This document shows, piece by piece, positions 25,571-35,581 of a stretch of 64,000 nt of DNA. Position 1 is the stretch's first letter. Each line of letters starts with the position of its first letter. The position numbers and the translations under genes were made by a program. The DNA is taken from contig URAV01000001.1 of the NCBI GenBank assembly GCA_900545915.1, positions 124,001 through 188,000 on the forward strand, given 5' to 3'. This stretch comes from an uncultured Porphyromonadaceae bacterium. GTDB lineage: Bacteria; Bacteroidota; Bacteroidia; Bacteroidales; Coprobacteraceae. The notes under the pieces were generated by a model that had not been told where the DNA came from, ran no database searches, and saw only the letters and a program-made list of their open reading frames with translations.

Positions 25571-25630
25571 CAATTAAGAAAATCAACATTACATGCGTTA
25601 ATAAAAATTTATACATAAATTAATTTCATC

Positions 25631-26962
25631 ATGAAAAAACTCAGAAGTTTCAAACTGACAAGCAGTCTATGGGCTGTATTGTTAATGCTTGTTTTTGCTT
25701 CTTGCAAAGACGACAAAGAGAAATCTGCGACACACGATCCCAATAAACCGGTAACTTTAACCAATTTCTATCCGACCAATGGAGGCGTGGCGACCAAACT
25801 TATTTTAAACGGGGATAATTTCGGTTCAGATGCTAAAAACATCAAAGTTTTCATCAATGACAAACCGGCAGCCGTCATATCGTCTATCGGAAACAAGATC
25901 TATGCCATCTGTCCGAGAAAACCGGGTGAAGGTGACGAAAATCAGATTATCGACTGTAAGATCAAAGTTAAAATCGGAGACCAAGAAGTCGAATATCCTG
26001 AACACTTTATCTACCAAATACAGACCGTAGTAACAACCGTCTGCGGAATTAAAGATGCTCCGGACGATGTAGTAACCGGCAACCTTGCCCAAACGACTAT
26101 GCCTCCGGTAACTTACCTGGCTATCGATAAGGACAACAATATTATTGCTTGTCTTCGTAACAGGAACAGTTATTACGACAATAATAAAGTTATTCTGGTA
26201 AATGAAGATGAAGATGCCAGTCGTCTGTTAATTCCGAATACAGGCGCTCCGTTGAATCAACCATGTATGTTGGATGACGGAAATACAGTATATATCCCGA
26301 CAGATAGTAATTTAGATTATTGGGTTATGTCTTCTGAAAATTTATGGAGTCCGATAAAACAAGCTTTAAAACCTGCCACAGGAGAACAAGTCAATATCAA
26401 TTTTAAACATTCATTTGCCATGTGTACGGTCGATGGCTATATGTACACTCGTGCTAAACAAAATGGTGTCCTTTACAAATTCGATCCGAAAACAGGATTG
26501 ACAATGCAAGTTGCAACCGGATTAATGTCAGAAAGTGACGCTTATATGGCATTCAGTCAGAAGAATCCTTCAAAACTTTATTTGGCATATACCAACAGTC
26601 ATTGCATATATACTTATGACGTACTTACCAAAAAGCATGAACTGTTCGCCGGTATCGTAAATAATTCGGGATATCTCGATGGTATCGGTTCATACGCCAT
26701 GTTCAATCAACCCCGTCAATTGATTCTCGATGAAGATGACAATCTTTACATCGCCGATACGGAAAACCATGTAATCCGAAAAGTGACGCCTCAAGGACAG
26801 GTCAGTACCGTAATCGGACAAGCCGGTGTAGCCGGATATCAGGATGGTGACCCGGATGTAGCCCTATTCAACCGTCCTCACGGAGTTTGTATCAATAAAG
26901 AGGGAATTATTTATATCGGAGATTATGAGAACCAATGTATCCGCCGTCTGGCCATCGAATAA
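25631..26962 (+). CDS. IPT/TIG plus NHL-repeat surface lipoprotein (putative glycan-binding protein)
   Basis: This 443-residue lipoprotein has its lipobox Cys at residue 25 (VFASC). It is followed by KDDKE, an acidic surface-export signal seen on Bacteroidetes outer-leaflet lipoproteins. Residues about 40-128 form an IPT/TIG Ig-like domain (TNFYPTNGGVATKLILNGDNFG). The rest is a beta-propeller with clear NHL blades at the end (MFNQPRQLILDEDDNLYIAD and a second FNRPHGV...YIGDYENQ). Such proteins lie next to SusC in many polysaccharide loci and bind glycan at the surface. Here it lies directly upstream of SusC (34 bp), so a role as a surface glycan-binding protein is inferred. No catalytic motif is visible. 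Confidence 0.8.
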   Translation: MKKLRSFKLTSSLWAVLLMLVFASCKDDKEKSATHDPNKPVTLTNFYPTNGGVATKLILNGDNFGSDAKNIKVFINDKPAAVISSIGNKIYAICPRKPGEGDENQIIDCKIKVKIGDQEVEYPEHFIYQIQTVVTTVCGIKDAPDDVVTGNLAQTTMPPVTYLAIDKDNNIIACLRNRNSYYDNNKVILVNEDEDASRLLIPNTGAPLNQPCMLDDGNTVYIPTDSNLDYWVMSSENLWSPIKQALKPATGEQVNINFKHSFAMCTVDGYMYTRAKQNGVLYKFDPKTGLTMQVATGLMSESDAYMAFSQKNPSKLYLAYTNSHCIYTYDVLTKKHELFAGIVNNSGYLDGIGSYAMFNQPRQLILDEDDNLYIADTENHVIRKVTPQGQVSTVIGQAGVAGYQDGDPDVALFNRPHGVCINKEGIIYIGDYENQCIRRLAIE

Positions 26963-26996
26963 CCTTAATTGCATCGAATAATTAAAATCTACCATA

Positions 26997-29900
26997 ATGA
27001 AAAAAATCATATTTATAATCTTATTAGCGTGCTGTCAGATCACCGCATTTGCACAGCAAGCCGCTAAAACATTTACGGTATCGGGTACGGTAGTGGATGA
27101 AACCGACACACCGGTTCCCGGAGCCAGCGTGTACGCCAAGGATAGGGCAGGTATGGGAACCGCCACAGATGTTGACGGAAAATTCTCGTTAAAAGTCCAA
27201 AAAAACGATATTCTCGTCGTTTCGTTTTTAGGTTATGCTCCTTCGGAAACTGCTATTACCGGACCTAAAAGCGATCTGAGAATCAAACTGACTCCATCAG
27301 ATCACCAGATTGAAGAGGCGGTTGTTGTCGGTATGGGAACTCAACGAAAAATAAGCGTAGTAGGTGCCGTAACCAACGTGGATGTAAAAGATTTGCAAAC
27401 TCCGGCTACAAACCTCGCCAATATGTTAGGCGGACGTATTCCGGGAATCATTTCGGTACAACGAAGCGGAGAACCGGGGAAAAATATTTCGGAATTCTGG
27501 ATCCGGGGTATCGGAACGTTTGGAGCAAATAGCAGTGCACTCGTTTTGATCGACGGATTAGAAGGCGATTTGAGTGAAGTGGACCCTGCCGATATCGAAA
27601 GTTTCTCGGTCTTGAAAGATGCTTCGGCAACAGCCGTTTATGGAGTAAGAGGTGCAAACGGTGTCGTATTGATAACCACCAAAAGAGGAACTGCCGATCG
27701 ACTGCAAATCACCGGACGTATCAATCTGACCGTTTCGCATTTGACAAACATGCCCGAATACCTGAATTCGTACGAATATGCCAAATTGGCAAATGAAGCT
27801 CGAGTTGTACGAGGCGACAGACCCCTATACTCGGATATAGAAATGGATTTGATCAAATACCAACTCGACCCGGATCTTTATCCTGATGTAAACTGGCAAG
27901 ACGAACTTTTACACAAGAATGCTTTACAACAGACCTACTTCATCAATGCCCGAGGCGGAGGTAGCCTGGCCCGTTATTACTTAAGTATGGGTATGTCCAA
28001 TGAATCGGCAGCCTATAAACAGGACAAGAACTCTAAATATTCGGCAAAAGTGGGATACCGCACGGTAAATTACCGTTCGAATCTGGATATAAATCTTACG
28101 AAAAGTACGGCTCTCTATTTCGGTGCCGACGGATTTATCTCCACCAAATCGGAACCGGGGAACAATGATACGGATGCGCTTTGGGCGACTCAACGCAATT
28201 TGACTCCGATTACCATTCCGACAATCTATTCGACAGGACATCTGCCGGCTTATGGCGTCGATAATGCATATTCTCCATACGTGATGTTAAACAAAACAGG
28301 TATGACCAATATCCGCCATTACCGGGGAAAAGCGACATTGGAATTGAAACAGGATCTCTCCATGCTCCTAAAAGGATTGAAAATCCGGGCGCAAGGTGCT
28401 TATGACACCGAAACGAACCTGAAAGAGATCCGGTCGATCCGTCCCGAAATGTACTATGCCCAAACTCGTAAATATACCGGAGAACTCGGTATCATCAAAC
28501 GTGTAGAATCAGAACCGGCCAAATATACCCATGAAGATGAACAATTCTATAAAGTACATTTCGAAACAACGGCCACTTACGAAACCACAGTTGCCAAAGA
28601 ACACCGACTATCCGCATTGCTTTACTATTACATGAGCAGCGAACAACGAATGAATAAAGACATAGACGCTAAGGCAGAAACATTACGAAGCATGTATGCC
28701 ATACCTATACGCTACCAAGGATTATCCGGACGTATTACTTACGGATTTCGGGATACCTACTTCATGGACGTAAACTTCGGATATACCGGATCTGAAAACT
28801 TCCAATCCGGACATCGGTTCGGATTCTTCCCTTCGGTTGCCGTAGGTTGGATTCCCACTCAATATGAATTTATGCAACGGGGATTGCCTTGGCTGAATTT
28901 CTTGAAAATCCGGGCATCTTACGGTACGGTAGGTAACGACCGATTAACCGATGAACGTTTTCCCTATTTGACTCTCATGGTCGATGGTGACGGAGGAGGT
29001 TGGGGAAGCAGTAGCGGATATATTACAGAAGAACGGGTCGGTGCCAACAATTTAAGATGGGAAAAAGCCAAAAAAGCCGACTTAGGTATCGAAGGACGTT
29101 TATTCAACGAAAAGCTACAATTCGTTGTCGATTTCTTCCAGGATAAACGCGATGGAATTTACCAAAGACGTTCTCAAATTCCGAGTTATGTGGGGCTGAC
29201 TCAAATGCCTTTCGGAAACGTAGGAAAAATGAAAAGTTACGGTTCGGACGGAAACATCTCGTTCACCCAAGATTTCGGCAAAGACATGACTCTTACGCTC
29301 CGCGGTAATTTCACCTATTCCGCCAACAAAGTGGAAAACTGGGAACAGGCATTCCAACCATATGAATACCAAAACTACACGGGATATGTCAACAACGCTT
29401 TCCGAGGATATATCGCTTTAGGTCTTTTCCGAGACGAACAGGATGTGGCACAAAGCCCGAAACAGACATTCGGTGAATATATGGCGGGAGACATCAAATA
29501 CAAAGATGTAAACGGTGACGGGGTAATCGATGAAGATGATAAAGTACCTTTATCTTATCCGAACTATCCGCGTCTGATGTATGGTTTCGGAGGTGAATTC
29601 CGTTACAAACAATTTACATTAGGAGTCTTGTTCAAAGGAACCGGAAATACCGATTACTACTATGTAGACGATAACGGATATTGGGATAAAGGAAAAAACG
29701 GTGAAGGCTATATTCCGTTCTATAATGGAGCTACCGGTAACGTACTGAAAATCGTTGCCGACCAGAAAAACCGTTGGACTCCGGCTTCCTATTCAGGTGA
29801 TCCCTCTACGGAAAATCCGAATGCCAGATTCCCGAGATTAAGTTACGGGAAAAGCGCAAACAACACGCAGTTCTCTACTTTCTGGAAAGGCAATTCTCGT

Positions 29901-30116
29901 TATTTGAGATTGCAGGAAATCAACTTAAACTATAATCTGACCGCCGGAAAAATTCTGAAAACGTTAGGCGTAAGATCCTTAGACCTGCAATTTGTCATAT
30001 CGAATCTCTGCGTATGGGGACCGGAGAAATTATGGGATCCGGAACAAGCCGATCATAACGGTGGCGCCTACCCGATTCCTACTCAGTACGCATTCCAGAT
30101 GTATGTAAACTTCTAA
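26997..30116 (+). CDS. SusC-like TonB-dependent outer-membrane transporter
   Basis: This is a TonB-dependent receptor of the SusC/RagA family, 1039 residues, with a signal peptide ending TAFAQ. Domains in order are a carboxypeptidase-regulatory-like domain (about 25-105; GTVVDETDTPVPGASVYAK), a plug (about 115-230) with VLKDASATAVYGVRGANG, and a beta-barrel ending in an aromatic residue (MYVNF). It imports oligosaccharides through the outer membrane using TonB energy and pairs with the SusD-like lid encoded 30 bp downstream. Sequence alone does not show which glycan it carries; the surrounding enzymes suggest a mannose- and glucose-containing one. Confidence 0.97.
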   Translation: MKKIIFIILLACCQITAFAQQAAKTFTVSGTVVDETDTPVPGASVYAKDRAGMGTATDVDGKFSLKVQKNDILVVSFLGYAPSETAITGPKSDLRIKLTPSDHQIEEAVVVGMGTQRKISVVGAVTNVDVKDLQTPATNLANMLGGRIPGIISVQRSGEPGKNISEFWIRGIGTFGANSSALVLIDGLEGDLSEVDPADIESFSVLKDASATAVYGVRGANGVVLITTKRGTADRLQITGRINLTVSHLTNMPEYLNSYEYAKLANEARVVRGDRPLYSDIEMDLIKYQLDPDLYPDVNWQDELLHKNALQQTYFINARGGGSLARYYLSMGMSNESAAYKQDKNSKYSAKVGYRTVNYRSNLDINLTKSTALYFGADGFISTKSEPGNNDTDALWATQRNLTPITIPTIYSTGHLPAYGVDNAYSPYVMLNKTGMTNIRHYRGKATLELKQDLSMLLKGLKIRAQGAYDTETNLKEIRSIRPEMYYAQTRKYTGELGIIKRVESEPAKYTHEDEQFYKVHFETTATYETTVAKEHRLSALLYYYMSSEQRMNKDIDAKAETLRSMYAIPIRYQGLSGRITYGFRDTYFMDVNFGYTGSENFQSGHRFGFFPSVAVGWIPTQYEFMQRGLPWLNFLKIRASYGTVGNDRLTDERFPYLTLMVDGDGGGWGSSSGYITEERVGANNLRWEKAKKADLGIEGRLFNEKLQFVVDFFQDKRDGIYQRRSQIPSYVGLTQMPFGNVGKMKSYGSDGNISFTQDFGKDMTLTLRGNFTYSANKVENWEQAFQPYEYQNYTGYVNNAFRGYIALGLFRDEQDVAQSPKQTFGEYMAGDIKYKDVNGDGVIDEDDKVPLSYPNYPRLMYGFGGEFRYKQFTLGVLFKGTGNTDYYYVDDNGYWDKGKNGEGYIPFYNGATGNVLKIVADQKNRWTPASYSGDPSTENPNARFPRLSYGKSANNTQFSTFWKGNSRYLRLQEINLNYNLTAGKILKTLGVRSLDLQFVISNLCVWGPEKLWDPEQADHNGGAYPIPTQYAFQMYVNF

Positions 30117-30146
30117 CAAAAACATTACGAAAAAATTTCGACAATT

Positions 30147-32171
30147 ATGAACAATATAAAAAAGATAGTCTGGCTTATCGTAGCATTACCGATTATCGGC
30201 ATAATCAGCTCATGTGACGATTTCCTCGATGTCGATCACTACTTCGACGATACCTTAAAATACGACTCGGTATTCGCATCTCGAAAAAATTTGGAAAAAT
30301 ATCTCTGGGGAGCAGCCGGAGAACTTCCCGATGAAAGCGCCATCTTCGGAGATGATGTAACTCCCGGAGTAACAGCTTCCGATGAAATCTTCACACTTAT
30401 GAAACAGGATCTATTTCACGGAAAAGCCCTGACTTTAGGAGAAGTAAGTCCGTCAAATCTATGTAGTATGAATTCATGGGATCCGGCTTACAAAGTGATT
30501 CGGAAAGCCAATATGATTCTTGCCCGTATCGGAGAATGTAAAGACATTACCCCATTGCAACGGGCAGAATTGATCGGATATACCCATTTCCTCAGAGGAT
30601 ATGCCTACTATTTCATCCTGATGAATTACGGACCGGCAGTTATTGTCGGAGATTTGGTTTTCGACAACAATCAAGACGCATCGTACTACGAACGGCAACG
30701 CAGCACATTCGATGAAACGGTCGATTATATCTGTTCCGAATTCGAATTAGCTGCCCAAAATATCCCCGCAGATGCCCCGATTTTAAATTTCGGTCGTCCG
30801 ACCAAAGGTGCGGCATACGCCCTGATCGCCCGGGTGCGACTGCATGCAGCCAGTCCCGCATTTAACGGAGGATCGGCAGCATACCGCTATTTCGGAAACT
30901 GGAAACGTAAATCCGATGGAGTTTATTATGTATCACAAACCTACGATGAACGGAAATGGGCGTTAGCTGCCGCAGCAGCCAAACGGGTAATGGATATGGG
31001 CCGTTACACACTTCATACAGCAGAACGCGTATATTCTAAACCTGGAGGAGACGCAACAGAAGTCACTCCGGAACTACCCGAAAATGTATCGAATGCCGAT
31101 TTTCCTTATGGAGCAGGAAATATCGATCCGTTGAAATCATATACCAACATGTTCAACGGAACTACCTATCCGGTACAAAACAAAGAATTGATTTGGGGTA
31201 AATATTCGGATAAAATACGGGAATATACTCGCCAATCATTCCCCATCTACATGGGAGGATACAATGCAATGTGTCTGACCCAAAAAGTGATCGATGCCTA
31301 CCTGATGCAAGACGGGAAAACGATAGAGGAAGCACGAGCCACCGGTGAATACAGCGAAACCGGGAACTCCCGGGTCTTAAAATATTTCTCCGGATACCGC
31401 TTACTAAGAGGAACATACAATATGTATGTAAACCGGGAAATGCGGTTTTATGCTTGCGTAGGATTCAACGGCTGCTATTGGCCGGCCACCTCTTGCACAA
31501 ATACCGATGTCAGAAACCAAACCGTATATTATTACAACGGAGGAAATGCAGGGCCTCAAACGGCCGGTTCTTCACAACAAGAGCAAAATACATGTATAAC
31601 CGGATATGTGCTGAAAAAGTATATCCATCCGGAAGATAACTGGTATAACGGAAACGGTGCGACACGGGTAAATAAGGTGTTCCCGATTATCCGGTATGCA
31701 GAAATTTTGCTCTCTTATGCCGAAGCAATCAATCATTTACAAAGTTCGCATACGGTAACTCTGCCCAGCGGACAAACCTACACACTCTCCAGAAATTCGA
31801 ATCTGGAAGACATGTTATTTGCATTCAACCAAGTACGTTTCCGCTCGGGACTTCCCGCTTTGAAACCGGAACAATACACTTCGGAAGATGCAATGGATGA
31901 GCAGATAAAGAGAGAACGTTTTATCGAATTCTTGTGCGAAGGACGTCGTTTCTACGATGTACGTCGGTGGGGTACTTATGAAGAAGAAGAAAATGTGCCC
32001 ATAAGCGGAATGAATGTTAATGCCGGTCTCAACGATGGCTACTATACCCGCACGATTATGACCCACTCCGATTACAGGAACCGGGTTGTCGATAAGAAAA
32101 CCGTATTCTTACCGATAGAACGGAATGAGATATTGAAATCCCGTTTATTGGACCAAAATCCAGGATGGTAA
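30147..32171 (+). CDS. SusD/RagB-like surface glycan-binding lipoprotein
   Basis: This 674-residue lipoprotein has a lipobox Cys at residue 23 (ISSCDDFLDVD), again with acidic residues after Cys. The helical TPR-rich fold of SusD shows in LRGYAYYFILMNYG, GRPTKGAAYALIARVRLHAASPA and the C-terminal RERFIEFLCEGRRFYDVRRW. It forms the hinged lid over the SusC barrel and captures glycan at the surface. It is longer than many SusD proteins (about 500-600 residues), with extra loops in the middle (350-500). It follows SusC by 30 bp and precedes the DUF1735-type lipoprotein by 32 bp. Confidence 0.96.
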   Translation: MNNIKKIVWLIVALPIIGIISSCDDFLDVDHYFDDTLKYDSVFASRKNLEKYLWGAAGELPDESAIFGDDVTPGVTASDEIFTLMKQDLFHGKALTLGEVSPSNLCSMNSWDPAYKVIRKANMILARIGECKDITPLQRAELIGYTHFLRGYAYYFILMNYGPAVIVGDLVFDNNQDASYYERQRSTFDETVDYICSEFELAAQNIPADAPILNFGRPTKGAAYALIARVRLHAASPAFNGGSAAYRYFGNWKRKSDGVYYVSQTYDERKWALAAAAAKRVMDMGRYTLHTAERVYSKPGGDATEVTPELPENVSNADFPYGAGNIDPLKSYTNMFNGTTYPVQNKELIWGKYSDKIREYTRQSFPIYMGGYNAMCLTQKVIDAYLMQDGKTIEEARATGEYSETGNSRVLKYFSGYRLLRGTYNMYVNREMRFYACVGFNGCYWPATSCTNTDVRNQTVYYYNGGNAGPQTAGSSQQEQNTCITGYVLKKYIHPEDNWYNGNGATRVNKVFPIIRYAEILLSYAEAINHLQSSHTVTLPSGQTYTLSRNSNLEDMLFAFNQVRFRSGLPALKPEQYTSEDAMDEQIKRERFIEFLCEGRRFYDVRRWGTYEEEENVPISGMNVNAGLNDGYYTRTIMTHSDYRNRVVDKKTVFLPIERNEILKSRLLDQNPGW

Positions 32172-32203
32172 TGACATAAATAACAAAAACAATACAGTTT
32201 ATT

Positions 32204-33166
32204 ATGAAAAAAATATTAAATATAGGACTACTTCTTCTAACCCTGACCGGAATAACCGGATGTAACGAAGACGAACAGTTCGAAGGCGAATTATATAAAA
32301 AAGTCATCTATCTTTTGAGCGATGATAATAAGGCTTTTCAGTCCGTACATGAATTCGGGAAAGAAAGTACCGGATATATAAGTGTTTGCTGCGGGGGCAC
32401 TGAACATGTCACACAAGATGTTACGATAGAGTTGGAACCGGATGACCAAGTCCTTGCCCAATACAACAAAATAAACTTCGATATCGAAGAATCGAAATTC
32501 GCCAAAGAACTGAAATCCGACAGATATAATATCCCGACTTACCAAACTGTACTGAAAGCAAGCAGCGAAGATAACTATGCCTTAGTACCTATTTTTGTCA
32601 ATCCCGAAGGTCTGAGTCCCGATTCGATCTATATGATTCCGCTCCGGATAAAAAGCACCTCGAACTATGAGATCAATCCGGACAAACAACAGGTTCTATA
32701 TCAAGTCGTACTTAAAAACGAGTATGCGACTATGGAATCGACGACCCACTATCAAACAGCGGGTACCGAGATCAAGCATACCACCATCGGAGACAAAGCC
32801 AACGGTTCGAACGTAACCCGAGTCGTAGCTCCGATCAATAAAAACCGAGTACGGGTATTTGTCGGGACTCATACTTATACACCGGGTAAAGTGACTAAAG
32901 AGGATATCGATAAATACGGCATGTATCTTACAATCAATGACGACAAATCCATTACCATAACTCCCTGCGGAAGTCTGCAAGTGGAAATGATCGGCGGAGC
33001 CGAAGATAATTACTATGAAATAGATAAAAAAGGTAGACAGATATTCTATCTGCACTACAAATACTTCGACACTAATGTTACGGTAACGGATGAAAGTAAT
33101 AATAACAATACATGGACCGAAGATTGCTGGATCACCATGGAAGAAAAGGGTGTACGATCGTTATAA
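32204..33166 (+). CDS. DUF1735/DUF4361-type surface lipoprotein (putative glycan-binding protein)
   Basis: This 320-residue lipoprotein has a lipobox Cys at residue 20 (GITGCNEDEQFE), with the acidic export signal after it. The N-terminal half (about 25-170) resembles the DUF1735 (BT_3987-like) Ig-type domain: YKKVIYLLSDD, VTIELEPDD, IPLRIKSTSNYEINPD. The C-terminal part resembles DUF4361 (YYEIDKKGRQIFYLHYKY). Proteins of this kind follow SusD in many loci and bind glycan or assist capture; the GH18-like catalytic domain some carry is absent here. It is the last gene before a strong terminator, so the unit reads GH-D enzyme, IPT/NHL protein, SusC, SusD and this protein. Confidence 0.8.
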   Translation: MKKILNIGLLLLTLTGITGCNEDEQFEGELYKKVIYLLSDDNKAFQSVHEFGKESTGYISVCCGGTEHVTQDVTIELEPDDQVLAQYNKINFDIEESKFAKELKSDRYNIPTYQTVLKASSEDNYALVPIFVNPEGLSPDSIYMIPLRIKSTSNYEINPDKQQVLYQVVLKNEYATMESTTHYQTAGTEIKHTTIGDKANGSNVTRVVAPINKNRVRVFVGTHTYTPGKVTKEDIDKYGMYLTINDDKSITITPCGSLQVEMIGGAEDNYYEIDKKGRQIFYLHYKYFDTNVTVTDESNNNNTWTEDCWITMEEKGVRSL

Positions 33167-33194
33167 ATAATGCATGACACTTCAATTTAAGAGC

Positions 33195-33232
33195 AAAATG
33201 AGTCTAAAATGCTATTTTTAGACTCATTTTTT
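33195..33232 (+). terminator. Terminator after the SusCD unit
   Basis: A perfect 15-bp stem, AAAATGAGTCTAAAA (33195-33209) with TTTTAGACTCATTTT (33216-33230), has a 6-nt loop and a T-rich tail. It lies 29 bp after the DUF1735-type gene and separates it from the second GH92 at 33298, which should therefore have its own promoter. TATCTTTA near 33259 is a one-mismatch -7 box. Confidence 0.88.
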
Positions 33233-33297
33233 ATATAAAAAACAACCTTTTCGGAAGTATCTTTACGAAACGAAACACACAAAAAATATCGATACGT

Positions 33298-35550
33298 ATG
33301 AGAAACATTTTCCTACCGATCTTATTTATTTTCTTTTTTTCATATAGCATATATGCAAAAAAGTCTCCTGTCGATTATGTGAACCCTTATATAGGCAACA
33401 TCAGCCATTTGCTGAAACCGACCTATCCTACCGTACATCTGCCGAACGGAATGCTGCGCATATATCCTCAACGAGGAGACCATACAGAAAGCCATATTCA
33501 CGGACTTCCGATAATCGTAGTCAATCACCGGGAAAACTGTTGTTTTAATTTATCTGCATTTCAAGGGAATGAGTCTCAACTGTCTCCCGTTATCAGAACA
33601 GATTATGACAATGAACAGATTATGCCTTATTATTACAAATCGGATATCGACAACCAACAGATAAAAGCCGAATTTACCCCTACATACAGGGCTGCGATCT
33701 ATCGATTGACATATACTCAAAATAAACCGGGATATCTTATTCTAAATTCCGGAAACGGAGAAATGGAAATCGATGGAAACTCAATCAAGGGATACCAAAA
33801 TACATGGGGAAATACCCGAGTATACATCTATCTCGAAACTGATATTATACCTTCAAAATCAGGGATATTGAAAGATAAAAAAATAAACACTGCACAAACC
33901 AAAACCTCCGGAGACAATTCTTGTGCCGTTTTTTGTTTTGACGGTCAAAAACAAATAAATGCCAAATACGGAATTTCGTTTATCAGTATAGAACAAGCAA
34001 AGAAAAACTTACAAAATGAAATACCCGATTTCAATTTCGACAAGGCAAAAAACAACGGACGCAAAATATGGAACGAAGCTTTAGGGAAAATCGAAGTAAA
34101 AGGTGGAACTGAAAATGATAAAACCGTTTTTTACACCTCTTTGTACCGTTGTTATGAACGTCCGGTAAATATCAGTGAAGACGGTTACTATTACTGTGCA
34201 TCCGACCGGAAAGTACACAAGGACGATGGCCATGCCTACTATACGGACGATTGGTTATGGGATACCTACCGGGCAACGCATCCGCTGCGCATATTGATCG
34301 ATGCAGATGTCGAAAACGATATTCTCGTTTCATTTATCCGGGCTGCAGAATTATCGGAAAAGCAATGGTTTCCGACCTTCCCGGCGATAACCGGAGATTC
34401 ACGCAGGATGAACTGCAACCACGGTGTCGCAACAATTGCCGATGCATGGGAAAAAGGACTTTGGAATTTTGATCTGGAGAAAGCATACGAATACACTCGT
34501 AGAGGAATAGAAGAAAAAACTCTTGCACCATGGTCTTCGGGAGATGTCGGATGGCTCGACCGTTTTTACAAAGAAAACGGATATATCCCGGCTTTAGCCC
34601 CGGGAGAAAAAGAAACAGTCCCCGAAGTAAACGGTTTTGAGAAACGCCAACCGATCCCCGTCACTTTGGGAACGGCTTACGACCAATGGTGCTTGTCGCG
34701 AATAGCCGCGGCCTTAAACAAAAAAGAGGAATCGGAATATTATCTGAAATGTTCTTATAATTACCGCAATGTTTTTAATCCTCAAACGTCGTTCTTTCAT
34801 CCGAAAGATAAAAACGGGAATTTCATAGAACCGTTCGATTATCGTTTTTCAGGAGGTATAGGTGCACGAGATTATTATGCAGAAAACAACGGATGGACAT
34901 ATCGCTGGGATGTACAACATAATATTGGAGATTTGGTGAATTTAATGGGTGGTGCCGAAAAATTTTCAGAAAATCTCGATCAAACATTCAGTGAATGGTT
35001 AGGTCGCAATAAATATGAATTCTACGCCCAATTACCCGATCAAACAGGGAATGTCGGACAATTTTCCATGGCAAATGAACCTTCTCTACACATTCCTTAC
35101 TTATATAATTATGTAGGTAAACCATGGAAAACACAAAAAAGAATCAGAGACCTCGTACATCAATGGTTCAGAAACGATGTGATGGGTGTTCCCGGAGACG
35201 AAGACGGAGGCGGACTTTCCTCTTTCGTGGTTTTTTCTATGATGGGCTTTTATCCGGTTACTCCGGGATCTCCATCTTATAATATCGGAAGCCCGTTCTT
35301 CAATGAAATAAAAATAAAATTAAGCAACGGAAAAACATTTCGAATCATCGGAAAGCACTGCTCTGAAGAAAATAAATATATACAGTCTGCAAAATTGAAC
35401 GGCAAAGAATGGGAAAAACCTTGGTTTTCTCACGATGATATAAAAGACGGAGGAAAACTAGAATTTGTAATGGGAAACAAACGTAATACCGAGTGGGGTA
35501 GTGATATGAACAACGTTCCTCCATCGGCACTCCCCTATCCGCAAGATTAA
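33298..35550 (+). CDS. GH92 alpha-mannosidase-type enzyme (second copy)
   Basis: This 750-residue exported GH92 protein has a signal peptide at about 1-20. VDYVNPYIGN, WDTYRATHPL (about 321-330), NEPSLHIPYLYNY (acid Glu594), GDEDGGGLSSF (Asp634, Asp636) and MGFYPVTPGSPS identify the family. It is only distantly similar to the copy at 19240. It lacks that protein's GTALKGEGGT region and has a different active-site rim (NEPSLH instead of NEPGHH, GDEDGGG instead of NDDCGQ). Different alpha-mannosyl linkages, or mannose-phosphate-type substrates, are therefore possible for the two; this is inference. It heads the unit with the two GH30 and the GH3 enzymes. Confidence 0.92.
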   Translation: MRNIFLPILFIFFFSYSIYAKKSPVDYVNPYIGNISHLLKPTYPTVHLPNGMLRIYPQRGDHTESHIHGLPIIVVNHRENCCFNLSAFQGNESQLSPVIRTDYDNEQIMPYYYKSDIDNQQIKAEFTPTYRAAIYRLTYTQNKPGYLILNSGNGEMEIDGNSIKGYQNTWGNTRVYIYLETDIIPSKSGILKDKKINTAQTKTSGDNSCAVFCFDGQKQINAKYGISFISIEQAKKNLQNEIPDFNFDKAKNNGRKIWNEALGKIEVKGGTENDKTVFYTSLYRCYERPVNISEDGYYYCASDRKVHKDDGHAYYTDDWLWDTYRATHPLRILIDADVENDILVSFIRAAELSEKQWFPTFPAITGDSRRMNCNHGVATIADAWEKGLWNFDLEKAYEYTRRGIEEKTLAPWSSGDVGWLDRFYKENGYIPALAPGEKETVPEVNGFEKRQPIPVTLGTAYDQWCLSRIAAALNKKEESEYYLKCSYNYRNVFNPQTSFFHPKDKNGNFIEPFDYRFSGGIGARDYYAENNGWTYRWDVQHNIGDLVNLMGGAEKFSENLDQTFSEWLGRNKYEFYAQLPDQTGNVGQFSMANEPSLHIPYLYNYVGKPWKTQKRIRDLVHQWFRNDVMGVPGDEDGGGLSSFVVFSMMGFYPVTPGSPSYNIGSPFFNEIKIKLSNGKTFRIIGKHCSEENKYIQSAKLNGKEWEKPWFSHDDIKDGGKLEFVMGNKRNTEWGSDMNNVPPSALPYPQD

Positions 35551-35581
35551 ATTACCAAAATACATTATATAATATATATTT

